A stretch of 20,576 nucleotides of DNA, from positions 1-20,576 of the forward strand of contig SLHZ01000281.1 in NCBI GenBank assembly GCA_007135895.1, written 5' to 3'. The notes beneath the pieces are model-generated. The model searched no databases. It worked only from the letters and a program-made list of their open reading frames with translations, and was not told the DNA's origin. Source of the DNA: Balneolales bacterium (lineage in GTDB: Bacteria; Bacteroidota; Rhodothermia; Balneolales; Natronogracilivirgulaceae). How positions within the stretch are numbered: the stretch's first letter is position 1; every line of letters begins with the position of its first letter. A program made the translations under genes and the position numbers. Positions 7,205-14,681 of the stretch are shown here, piece by piece.

Positions 7205-8568
7205 TCTCCCAGCAACTCAAAGAAACGGGCTGAAGTCTGCATTCCCCGCTCAAAGTCGCGCAGGTGGAAATGTTCGTTGGGAGAATGTATCGCATCGGAA
7301 TTGAGTCCGAAACCCATCAGAATGGTGGTGGCATCGAGGATTTTTCCAAATTCAGCCACGATGGGGATGGATCCGCCCTCCCTGCCAAAGAGCACCTCTT
7401 TTCCGTAGACTTCTCCGAAAGCGGCTGCCGCGGCTTTGAGTCCGTAGAAATCCAGATCGACCAGAACAGCATGACCTCCATGGTGTTCGGAAACTTTGAG
7501 GCGAACTCCCGTGGGTTTGATTTCATGCAGGTACTTCTCAATGAGGCGGTAGATCTCCTTCGGCTCCTGATCGGGCACGAGCCGTGCACTTATTTTGGCA
7601 TTTGCTTTGGCGGGAAGAACGGTTTTGGCGCCCTTGCCCTGATATCCTCCCCATATACCGTTAACATCGAGTGCGGGGCGGCCGCTTACACGCTCCAGTG
7701 TGGAATATCCGTCTTCGCCATAGACCTCGTCGATATCAAGCGTTTTCAGATAAGCCTCTTTATCGAAGGGCAGGCTGGCATAAGCTTCTCGCTCCTTTTC
7801 GGAAAGGGGGCGGACCTTGTCATAGAACCCCGGGACCTGGATGACACCGTTTTCATCTTTGAGTTTGCTGATCATTTCGCAAAGTGCATTAACGGGGTTT
7901 TGAACGCCTCCGCCATAGACACCCGAGTGCAGGTCGCGGTTTGGTCCGGTTACTTCCACTTCAAGATACATCAGTCCCCGGAGTCCGTAGGTGATGGAAG
8001 GGGTATCCTTGGCAAACATGGCCGTGTCGGAAACCAGCACCATGTCACAGGCCAGCCGCTCCTTGTTTGCAAGCAGGAATGGAGCAAGGCTCGGGGATCC
8101 AATCTCCTCTTCTCCTTCAATGATGAACTTGACATTCACCGGCAGCTCGGTGCCTGTTTTGAGAAATGATTCAATGGCCTTGACATGGATGTAGGACTGC
8201 CCCTTATCGTCGCTGGCTCCTCTTGCGTAGATTTTTCCGTCACGAATTGTGGGTTCGAAAGGCGCGGATACCCACTCATCCAGAGGATCCGGCGGCTGTA
8301 CATCATAATGACCATAGATCAGAACCGTTGGTTTGTCACTCCCGGCTTCAAGATATTCGCCCAACACGACAGGGTTCCCGTCTGTTTTTTCAATTGATAC
8401 ATTGTTCATCCCGATCTGTTCAAGCTGACGGGCGACAAATTCAGCGGCCTTGTGTACGTCTTCCTTGTGATCGGGATCAGCGCTCACACTGGGAATGCGC
8501 AAAAAGTCAAATAGTTCCTGTTTGAATTTTTCCTGGTTGGCTTTGATGTATTCGATAGGAGTGCTCAT
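7192..8568 (-). CDS. M20 family metallodipeptidase (CNDP-like)
   Basis: A 458-residue di-zinc hydrolase of the M20 family, in the branch of cytosolic non-specific dipeptidases. Visible metal and catalytic residues are His87 and Asp89 in YGHYDVQP, Asp120 in RGASDDKG, Glu154 (catalytic base) and Glu155 in EGEEEIGS, an Asp in VSDTAM, and His428 in DAIHSPNEHF. The central lid domain includes DLHSGVYGG, which supplies the His expected from the partner subunit in dimeric M20 enzymes. No signal peptide is seen, so it should be cytoplasmic and release amino acids from dipeptides; exact specificity cannot be read. The gene is transcribed toward panD and shares its last 13 bp with it. No clear ribosome site precedes the ATG. 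Confidence 0.92.
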   Translation of the reverse strand: MSTPIEYIKANQEKFKQELFDFLRIPSVSADPDHKEDVHKAAEFVARQLEQIGMNNVSIEKTDGNPVVLGEYLEAGSDKPTVLIYGHYDVQPPDPLDEWVSAPFEPTIRDGKIYARGASDDKGQSYIHVKAIESFLKTGTELPVNVKFIIEGEEEIGSPSLAPFLLANKERLACDMVLVSDTAMFAKDTPSITYGLRGLMYLEVEVTGPNRDLHSGVYGGGVQNPVNALCEMISKLKDENGVIQVPGFYDKVRPLSEKEREAYASLPFDKEAYLKTLDIDEVYGEDGYSTLERVSGRPALDVNGIWGGYQGKGAKTVLPAKANAKISARLVPDQEPKEIYRLIEKYLHEIKPTGVRLKVSEHHGGHAVLVDLDFYGLKAAAAAFGEVYGKEVLFGREGGSIPIVAEFGKILDATTILMGFGLNSDAIHSPNEHFHLRDFERGMQTSARFFELLGDYVE

Positions 8569-8673
8569 AGTAATAATGGTGTTAAGAGGGTGATAAAGTT
8601 GCTATTTGTTTGTTTTTTATGCAAAATTGGTTTCAAAAGATTTCAGGATCACACCCCCAAGTATAACTTGCTT

Positions 8674-9633
8674 TTATAAATACCGCAAAGAAGATTCGTG
8701 TATCCACCCTGAAATTCCGTTTCTGAGCCGAATATATATCCAGCCCGGATGGTCTGTATTGCGGGTTATACGGAAGGTCGCAGTCTGACCTTCATAGGCC
8801 AGATCCATTCGGCCAAAAGGCGTAACCGGCGAGACTTGCACTGCTTCCAGTGGGATTTGCGCTGTTTGCGGTGGGATTTGTGCTGCTTCCGGGGAGAGAC
8901 CGGAAGCATTGAGGCGGTCATCACTGCGACTTTCCTCAGACTGGAGGTGCTCGTGCGGTAGTAAGGGGGGAGTGGGGTGCAATACCACCTGCGGGTCGGT
9001 GATGACGGCCATCCGATAGTGTTGCGACCAGGCGGAGAGCAAGAGGGTTAAGACAAGCAGAGCTGCGCCGGTGCCCGCAAAGGTTGAACCGGTATTGGAG
9101 ATCCATGCAGCCGGTTTCATGAGCCAGGCCGTCAGCAGGAGCAGAACACCGGCGTAAAGGAGGAGGAGTGCCCCGATAGCCCAAAGGTAGAGATTCGCCC
9201 GGAAGAGGAACCAGTCGACAAAAGCATACCAGGGCAGATAGGGCAGGAAGGTGCCCCTGTTTTTCATGATAAGATCAATGTGATGCAGCGCTGTGGCTGA
9301 CTTTTCACTTGTTTCTCTGAAGCGGGCACTGCGATGGAAATAGTAGGATGCCAGCCCCAGGGAATCCGCAAACAGATAGCAGACCGCCAGGTTATGGAAG
9401 AGCGGCCCGGATAAAAGCCCCATTTCTTCGATTTGCCGGTAAGTGGCAATAGCATTGGAGAAGTCCCTGTTTTCCAACATGAAATTCCCCTGATTGAAAA
9501 GCGCCTGGGGCGAGTCCTGGCCTGATAATATACCAGCCGGGTTGGAAAAGCCCTGCTGCGGCATACCCGTAACGGCCATGAGTACCAGGTATGGCAGGAA
9601 ACGCCTGAGGAACTTGTGCATAGCGGCTTTCAT
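8674..9633 (-). CDS. batE: BatE-like protein (TPR, two membrane helices, SH3-like domain)
   Basis: A 319-residue membrane protein matching BatE of the Bacteroides aerotolerance cluster. It has an N-terminal signal or anchor segment, then a TPR-like region (LFNQGNFMLENRDFSNAIATYRQI, residues ~45-110, split by a short gap in the helix pairs). Two hydrophobic segments follow at about 136-165 and 185-205. The C-terminal SH3-like domain (about 265-319) ends in PGWIYIRLRNGISGWIHESSLRYL, typical of bacterial SH3 modules. A linker between the membrane part and SH3 contains three heptad-like repeats (PEAAQIP, PQTAQIP, LEAVQVS). The start codon overlaps the batD stop as ATGA, so translation is coupled. 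Bat proteins are thought to form an envelope complex; the molecular role is not settled. Confidence 0.85.
   Translation of the reverse strand: MKAAMHKFLRRFLPYLVLMAVTGMPQQGFSNPAGILSGQDSPQALFNQGNFMLENRDFSNAIATYRQIEEMGLLSGPLFHNLAVCYLFADSLGLASYYFHRSARFRETSEKSATALHHIDLIMKNRGTFLPYLPWYAFVDWFLFRANLYLWAIGALLLLYAGVLLLLTAWLMKPAAWISNTGSTFAGTGAALLVLTLLLSAWSQHYRMAVITDPQVVLHPTPPLLPHEHLQSEESRSDDRLNASGLSPEAAQIPPQTAQIPLEAVQVSPVTPFGRMDLAYEGQTATFRITRNTDHPGWIYIRLRNGISGWIHESSLRYL
8831..8893. repeat. 21-bp tandem repeat, three units, inside batE
   Basis: Three 21-bp units at 8831-8851, 8852-8872 and 8873-8893 share a GGGATTTGxGCTG core in the second and third copies. On the minus strand they encode PEAAQIP, PQTAQIP and LEAVQVS-like heptads in the linker before the SH3 domain. 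The period keeps the reading frame, so copy-number change would only lengthen or shorten the linker. Confidence 0.75.
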
Positions 9634-11624
9634 AGGTGATTCCTGAGTTCGGCAAGGAGTTTTCGAGCCCCGGCAATATCCCTGGCCATGTCTCTGTCAT
9701 CCGGGTCGGGGGCATATCGAATGGTGGCACATTTGGTTAACAATACTTCCAAACGAACGAGCATTTCCCGGTCGTAACGGGATCCGGATTGGGAGAGTTT
9801 ATTCTCAAGCGATTGTATGAGTTTTTTCTCGGTGAAACCGGCTCCGGGCTGCTTCATCCTGGCCGTTATGTAGTCTGAGAGCGCGCGATAAATAAGGCTG
9901 TACACCGTCTTGACAGATGCTTGCAACTCCGCCTGATTCAGCTTTTCTTCCGCTTGCCGGGCGGCCTGTTCGTAGCGGTAGAAGATTTCATCGGTTGCCA
10001 GTTTCTGGCGATATCTCCGGATTCGCCAACCGGAAAATAACAGAATCAACGGGACTAAAGCCGTTGTCCAGATCCACCACCGTTGATGCAGCGCCTTTTT
10101 CTTTTCTTTTGTCCAGTTGACAGAGCCCCGGACGGGTGTAAGACGCAGGTCATCGCTCCATGCCAGGGTTACCTGGTCGTTGGGATCGCGGACTACCTCG
10201 AGGCTGAGTGCCGGGAGCAGATGCCGGACATATCGTCTTCGGCTATCATCGTATACCCAGATGATGGTTTCGGGAATAGTGAAGCGGCCGGCGTTGCGGG
10301 CGATGAGTACATCACGAAACTGTTTGACGCCGCTCATGCGGGGGGCTTCTTTGTCCCGATCCACTGTTTCCCTGGGACGGTGAGTGTCGAATCCGTCAGG
10401 ATAATCATAGACGGGCCTGGTTATAAGACCAAGATTGCCGGACCCGCTGATTTCTGTGATGACATCAATGGCTTCACCCAGTTTCACGCGATGGTCGCTG
10501 AGCGTTCGTTTGACCGAGAACTGCCCGAAGGCGCTGATCAGCTGGCCTGTGCCGGGAGCCGGTGGCGGATTGGCTGTCGTGATGGTTTTGGCAGGTGTTT
10601 CCAGGTCGATTTGCCGCTGACGGCCGAATCCGTCAAAAAAGGAGCTGTAATCATCGCGAAATCTGCCTGTCTGGCGAATAGTAGCCCTGATGGCAAAGGA
10701 GGGGATGGTCAATTCGCCGCTTCGGGTGGGGAAGAGAGCATATCTCCCCAGCACAACTCTTCGGTAGGAGGTGCCATCCATCACCACCGACTCGGGACGG
10801 CGCACCTGACTTTGATTCAGGTCCTCCCGCCAGAATCCTTCGGTTTGCCAGCTTCTTGCTACATGATAGGTGCTTACATCGATCGTACTGCGGAAGTAAA
10901 GAACAATCTCGGCAATGATCTGTTGTCCCCGGACGGGACGGTTTTCGCTGAGCTCAAGTTCGAGAAAGAGCTCGGGCCTTTCCGGCCGGGCCGGTATGCC
11001 GGGTGTTACGGGATCCTCCTCCTGTTCACGGACCACCACTGTCAGCGGGTTGCTTGCGTACTCGCGTCCGTCAATGTTCACGAATATTTCCGGTATCTGG
11101 TAAGCTCCGGTATCCACGGCCACCAGGGTATAGGTAAACCGGTAGGTCATCCGGGATACACCGTTGACCAGAGAATAGCTGGTTGTGGAACGAGGTATGG
11201 TTGATACGAACCGAACCCCTTCAGGCTCCTGAACCACAGGGCGGGAGACATTGCGCGGTTCACGGCTGGTTACGGTAAAATCGAGCGTAAACCGTTCGCC
11301 TACGGTGATATTTCCGGTCGATACGGTGGCATTTACACGGAGATCGCTCGCCACGGCCTCTCCATCCGGCATCCACAGAGCCGCTCCGGTGAGCCATACC
11401 ATGACATACACAAGCAGGCATACAGCTTGTCTGATGCAAAAAAAGCGGCTTCTGGAAAAAGTCTGGCTTAAGCGTAGAAACCGGTTAATGGATAGAGTCC
11501 GACTTATGCATAGAATCTGGCTTCTGAATAAAGTCTGGCTTATGCATAGAATCCGGTTTATGCAAGCACTGCGGTCCATGCAAGCAGCGCGGCCGGAATA
11601 GTTGTGCGTGTGTGTACCCGTCAT
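9630..11624 (-). CDS. batD: BatD-like protein (Ig-like domains, one membrane helix) with a repeat-built N-terminus
   Basis: A protein of up to 664 residues matching BatD. After a hydrophobic segment (about 68-92) comes the periplasmic part, starting LRVNATVSTGNITVGERFTLDFTV-like (split here as LRVNATVSTGNITVGERF, then TLDFTV), with repeated Ig-like beta domains to about residue 505. One membrane helix follows (about 516-535, WWIWTTALVPLILLF), then a charged cytoplasmic helical tail. The N-terminus is odd: residues 14-67 are degenerate hexapeptides (CINRIL, CISQTL, FRSQIL, CISRTL, SINRFL, RLSQTF, SRSRFF, CIRQAV) encoded by an 18-bp tandem repeat. If ATG 11624 is used, eight bases after the batC stop, the signal peptide carries a ~67-residue Arg-rich extension. 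Alternatives inside or after the array include ATG 11402, which would leave a shorter hydrophobic signal. No clear ribosome site decides this. Confidence 0.85.
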   Translation of the reverse strand: MTGTHTHNYSGRAACMDRSACINRILCISQTLFRSQILCISRTLSINRFLRLSQTFSRSRFFCIRQAVCLLVYVMVWLTGAALWMPDGEAVASDLRVNATVSTGNITVGERFTLDFTVTSREPRNVSRPVVQEPEGVRFVSTIPRSTTSYSLVNGVSRMTYRFTYTLVAVDTGAYQIPEIFVNIDGREYASNPLTVVVREQEEDPVTPGIPARPERPELFLELELSENRPVRGQQIIAEIVLYFRSTIDVSTYHVARSWQTEGFWREDLNQSQVRRPESVVMDGTSYRRVVLGRYALFPTRSGELTIPSFAIRATIRQTGRFRDDYSSFFDGFGRQRQIDLETPAKTITTANPPPAPGTGQLISAFGQFSVKRTLSDHRVKLGEAIDVITEISGSGNLGLITRPVYDYPDGFDTHRPRETVDRDKEAPRMSGVKQFRDVLIARNAGRFTIPETIIWVYDDSRRRYVRHLLPALSLEVVRDPNDQVTLAWSDDLRLTPVRGSVNWTKEKKKALHQRWWIWTTALVPLILLFSGWRIRRYRQKLATDEIFYRYEQAARQAEEKLNQAELQASVKTVYSLIYRALSDYITARMKQPGAGFTEKKLIQSLENKLSQSGSRYDREMLVRLEVLLTKCATIRYAPDPDDRDMARDIAGARKLLAELRNHL
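11425..11586. repeat. 18-bp degenerate tandem repeat, about nine units, at the 5' end of batD
   Basis: Units of 18 bp start at 11425, 11443, 11461, 11479, 11497, 11515, 11533, 11551 and 11569. Plus-strand examples are GTCTGGCTTATGCATAGA (11533), GTCCGACTTATGCATAGA (11497) and ATCTGGCTTCTGAATAAA (11515). The period is six codons, so the batD frame stays open through the array and encodes hexapeptides. The edges are more diverged than the middle. Confidence 0.88.
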
Positions 11625-11632
11625 GGGATCAT

Positions 11633-12370
11633 TTACCAGTCTTTTTCCCGGGGATCGGCCGGATCGTGCTGACGTCTTTTGAAATCCTTTATCAGCTCTT
11701 TTTCGATCTGTTCCAGCGCATTCATGATATCTTCGGCATGTTCAAGCTGTTCCTGAGTAATTTCAGGTGGGGGGCTTGGTGACTCATCGGAAGGGGGTTG
11801 CTCTTCAAACTCCGGGGAAGCCGGCATCTGATCTTCCATTCCCTCCGGTTGCTGTCGGGGTGGTGGCGGTTGTTGCGATGGGTCCTGTTCCGGCGGCTCG
11901 GGCTCCTGCTGCATCAGACGTCGTCGAATCAATTCATAGTTGAATTTTGCGTCCTCATCATGGGGATTCCTTTGGAGGCTTTGGCGAAAGTTTTCCATGG
12001 CGTGCTCGTTTTCTCCGGTTTGTCCGTGCAGATAGCCAAGATTGTAGTGCCCCGGTGCTTGTTGTTCCGGATCATCGGCACGAATCAGGTACTGACGGTA
12101 TGCCTCGGTCGCCTCTTCTGTTTTATTCTGGCGCACAAGGGCATTGCCCAGATTGAACAATGCTTGTGCATTGTCCGGGTTTTGTCTGAGCAGTTCCCGG
12201 TACATCCTTTCGGCGCGCCCGTAATCACCGGCTTCGTAGGCTTCATTCGCCTGTCTGAGTGACGCCCCCCGCCTGTCCGGGCTGCTGTCGTTTTCACTCG
12301 TACTGACGCTCTGGCCAGCTGCAGAGAGTATGAAGAAAAGGGTTGCCAAGGCCCAGAATTGAAGTCTCAT
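11633..12370 (-). CDS. batC: BatC-like TPR protein
   Basis: A 245-residue exported TPR protein matching BatC. It opens with a signal peptide-like stretch (MRLQFWALATLFFILSAAGQ). TPR units run from about residue 38 to 145: RQANEAYEAGDYGRAERMY, then NAQALFNLGNALVRQNKTEEA, then GHYNLGYLHGQTGENEHAMENF. A long Pro/Gln/Glu-rich disordered stretch follows (about 165-200). The end is a helix with NALEQIEKEL and the terminal REKDW that BatC proteins often show. It lies between yebC (39-bp gap) and batD (8-bp gap), so it is in one transcription unit with batD and batE. In other Bacteroidota batA and batB, encoding VWA-domain membrane proteins, come just before batC; here yebC takes that place. Confidence 0.85.
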   Translation of the reverse strand: MRLQFWALATLFFILSAAGQSVSTSENDSSPDRRGASLRQANEAYEAGDYGRAERMYRELLRQNPDNAQALFNLGNALVRQNKTEEATEAYRQYLIRADDPEQQAPGHYNLGYLHGQTGENEHAMENFRQSLQRNPHDEDAKFNYELIRRRLMQQEPEPPEQDPSQQPPPPRQQPEGMEDQMPASPEFEEQPPSDESPSPPPEITQEQLEHAEDIMNALEQIEKELIKDFKRRQHDPADPREKDW

Positions 12371-12409
12371 GTTTGATCAGTATAAAAGCGTTCCATGGTG
12401 ATGGCGGAG

Positions 12410-13168
12410 TCAGAGCTGATCGGCAACAGACAGTGTTTCGTCGTCCATTTTCATGTTGTTGAACACACTGCCCACATCGTCAATATCCTCCAGAAAACTC
12501 ATCAGCTTGAAATTGGTCAGGGCAGTATTGGCATCCAGCTTGACCTCGGTGCGGGGGATCCACTGCAATTCGGCGTTACTGATAATGTAGCCTTTTTCCT
12601 CGAGGTGTTTTCGAACACTGTAGAGATCTTCCCTCCGGGTCGACACTTCCAGTGTTTCCGGATCCTCATCGTTGATGTCCTCTGCTCCGGCATCAATAGC
12701 TTCCAGGAGCAGCCCCTCCTTATCGATGCTTTGTCCGGGAATATGAATAATCCCTTTCTGATCGAACAGGTAGGCTACAGAGCCGCTGGTCCCCAAGTTC
12801 CCGCCAAACCGGGTAAAGGCGTGGCGCACTTCACCGACGGTTCGTTTCGGATTGTCGGTGGTTGCTTCGACGAAATAGGCAACACCTCCGGGTCCGTATC
12901 CTTCGTATACTACTTCTTCAATTCGGTCCCCGCTGTCCAGCTCACCGGTTCCTTTTTTGATGGCCCGTTCAATGTTGTCTTTGGGCATGTTGCTGGCTTT
13001 GGCATTGTCAATGGCAAGGCTCAGCCGGGGGTTTCCGGCCGGATCTCCGCCGCCCAGCCGGGCTGCAATAGTCAGCTCCCGGATGATTCGGCTGAAAACT
13101 TTTGAACGTGCCGCATCAATGCCTGCTTTTTTGCGCTTGATGGTTGCCCATTTGGAGTGTCCTGCCAT
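12410..13168 (-). CDS. yebC: YebC/PmpR/TACO1-family regulator or translation factor
   Basis: A 252-residue YebC-family protein. The start is set at ATG 13168, which gives MAGHSKWATIKRKKAGIDAA, the nearly invariant family N-terminus; an in-frame GTG at 13192 would add eight residues no homologue needs. Family signatures continue with SKVFSRIIRELTIAAR, NMPKDNIERAIKKGTG and YEGYGPGGVAYFVEATTDN, then FGGNLGTSGSVAYLFDQKG. The family has been described as transcription regulators and, for some members and mitochondrial TACO1, as factors that help ribosomes on difficult sequences such as proline runs; which applies here cannot be read. The neighbouring BatC is unusually proline-rich, which is suggestive but no more. 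It is the first gene of the leftward yebC-batCDE group. Confidence 0.96.
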   Translation of the reverse strand: MAGHSKWATIKRKKAGIDAARSKVFSRIIRELTIAARLGGGDPAGNPRLSLAIDNAKASNMPKDNIERAIKKGTGELDSGDRIEEVVYEGYGPGGVAYFVEATTDNPKRTVGEVRHAFTRFGGNLGTSGSVAYLFDQKGIIHIPGQSIDKEGLLLEAIDAGAEDINDEDPETLEVSTRREDLYSVRKHLEEKGYIISNAELQWIPRTEVKLDANTALTNFKLMSFLEDIDDVGSVFNNMKMDDETLSVADQL

Positions 13169-13541
13169 GGCTGTATGCTGTATGAATGTCACCAGGCTCT
13201 CAACGTGAGATTTGGCCTGGTCGAAGTTGCCGGATGTCTTTGAGATTTATGAAAACCGGTATCTTTGCAATATACGAGGAACGCAGATTCCTAAAAAATT
13301 AACAGGGAATTGTGTAACTTGGAAGTACATATGCTGACATATGCCCGACTTATGGCTGGTGCAAGTTGCCCGACTTTTTATGGATTCGGGCAGGTTGCCT
13401 GAACATCTGGCAGGTGTAGGCTGCCTGGTTTTTCGGATTCGGGCAGGTTGCCTGAACATATGATTGGATTTTGAATTAGATCACCCATTATACGGATTTA
13501 ACGACGTTTGCAGGCGGGTCGGTAAATATAACGAGAGGCGA
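13169..13541. other. Divergent intergenic region between yebC and bshA
   Basis: These 373 bp separate divergent yebC and bshA and should contain both promoters. On the plus strand TATCTTTG at 13260-13267 fits the Bacteroidota -7 consensus TAnnTTTG, with TTTG at 13239-13242 as a possible -33 element at a rather short spacing of 17. The right half is filled by the ~26-bp repeat block at 13342-13460. An open frame extending bshA upstream to 13464 is disregarded because homologues begin at the MNIGIV start. No other gene is supported. Confidence 0.55.
13342..13460. repeat. Block of ~26-bp repeats (53/51-bp higher-order duplication) with nested hairpins, upstream of bshA
   Basis: Five related units start with TGCC at 13342, 13367, 13396, 13422 and 13449, spaced 25-29 bp. 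Units two-three and four-five form a larger duplication: 13354-13406 and 13409-13459 share a perfect 25-bp block (13382-13406 and 13435-13459). Each block contains CAGGTTGCCTG, in which CAGG/CCTG and the overlapping GGCA/TGCC can each fold into a small hairpin. The dyads lie roughly 80-160 bp before the bshA start, so they could be operator-like sites, but a simple minisatellite is equally possible. Confidence 0.8.
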
Positions 13542-14681
13542 ATGAACATCGGTATCGTACTATATCCCACCTATGGAGGCAGCGGGGTTGTGGCCACTGA
13601 ATTGGGCAAGGGGCTCGCTGAGCGCGGCCATCATGTCCACTTCATCAGCTATGCCCGACCAATGCGGCTCAATGAGTTTCATGAAAACATCTCTTTTCAT
13701 GAGGTCAGTTTTTCGGCTTATCCGCTGTTTGAGTATCCGCCCTATGACCTGGCACTTGCCAGTCAGCTTGTCGATATCATACGTTATCAGAAACTCGACC
13801 TCGTCCACGTGCATTATGCCATTCCCCATGCCACATCGGCATGGCTGGCCAACCAGATACTGGCCGAAGACGGAAAACAGGTCCCCTTTATTACTACGTT
13901 GCATGGCACAGACATCACCATTGTTGGCAGTGATCCCAGCTATGCGCCGGTGGTTACTTTCTCCATCAACAAAAGTGATGGCGTGACAGCGGTATCCAAC
14001 TATCTGAAGGAGGAAACGAACCGCCGTTTTAACATTGAAAAAGAGATCGCCGTAATACCGAACTTCATAGACTTGAAGCGATTCCGCCGGACCGAGAAGA
14101 GCCATTTTAAAAAAGCTTTGTGTCCGAACGGGGAAAAAGTGCTCGTCCATGTAAGCAACTTCCGCGAGGTAAAGCGGGTTCGTGACACCGTCGAGATCTT
14201 TCACCGGGTACTGAAGGCGGGCATCAAGGCGCACTTGCTGCTGGTAGGTGACGGACCCGACCGTCAGCTCGTGGAGAACCGTTGCCGGCAGCTTGGTATC
14301 TGTGGCAATGTGCGTTTCCTCGGCAAGCAGGAGAAGGTTGAAGACATTCTCTCAATTGCGGATCTGTTTCTCATTCCCTCGGGCTCGGAGACTTTTGGGC
14401 TGGCGGCTCTGGAAGCAATGAGTTGCAGCGTACCCGTAATCAGTTCCGATATCGGCGGGCTTCCGGAGCTGAATCTGCATGGCGAAACGGGCTATTTGTG
14501 TTCGCTGGGTGATGTGGAGGCCATGGGTAATTATGCCGTCCGCTTACTGTCCGATGAAGAGGAGCACAGTCGTTTTTCGCGCAACGCCCGAAAAAGAGCA
14601 GAGTTTTTTGAGATCGAAAAGGTTGTAAATCAATACGAGTCGTACTATCTGGAGATCATGAGTCGCTCAGAGCCAGAGTGA
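13542..14681 (+). CDS. bshA: N-acetyl-alpha-D-glucosaminyl L-malate synthase (bacillithiol synthesis)
   Basis: A 379-residue GT4 glycosyltransferase that moves GlcNAc from UDP-GlcNAc to L-malate, the first step of bacillithiol synthesis. The start at ATG 13542 gives MNIGIVLYPTYGGSGVVATE, which lines up with known BshA N-termini (Bacillus BshA is about 377 residues), and purine-rich GAGAGG (13533-13538) precedes it. Other marks are HVHYAIPHATSAWLA, TTLHGTDITIVGSDPSY, and the EX7E motif Glu283-Glu291 in SETFGLAALEAM near the donor site. Bacillithiol is known from Firmicutes and from several Bacteroidota and Rhodothermota, which fits the lineage guess. No bshB or bshC gene is in the window. Its last 26 bp overlap the 3' end of convergent sucC. 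Confidence 0.93.
   Translation: MNIGIVLYPTYGGSGVVATELGKGLAERGHHVHFISYARPMRLNEFHENISFHEVSFSAYPLFEYPPYDLALASQLVDIIRYQKLDLVHVHYAIPHATSAWLANQILAEDGKQVPFITTLHGTDITIVGSDPSYAPVVTFSINKSDGVTAVSNYLKEETNRRFNIEKEIAVIPNFIDLKRFRRTEKSHFKKALCPNGEKVLVHVSNFREVKRVRDTVEIFHRVLKAGIKAHLLLVGDGPDRQLVENRCRQLGICGNVRFLGKQEKVEDILSIADLFLIPSGSETFGLAALEAMSCSVPVISSDIGGLPELNLHGETGYLCSLGDVEAMGNYAVRLLSDEEEHSRFSRNARKRAEFFEIEKVVNQYESYYLEIMSRSEPE

Noticed and set aside
10083..11204. A 373-codon open frame on the plus strand opposite batD
   Set aside because: It lies wholly antisense to a well-supported BatD, has no recognisable domain, and resembles other long antisense frames here (opposite the M20 peptidase, yebC, bshA and sucC), which arise from codon bias on the real strand.
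13342..13460. CRISPR array
   Set aside because: Repeats of 25-29 bp are directly adjacent without unique spacers, and no cas gene is present; the same holds for the 14-, 16- and 18-bp arrays.
13464..13541. Longer bshA starting at 13464
   Set aside because: BshA homologues start at the MNIGIV-type strand; the extra 26 residues match nothing and begin beside the repeat block, while ATG 13542 has a purine-rich site before it.
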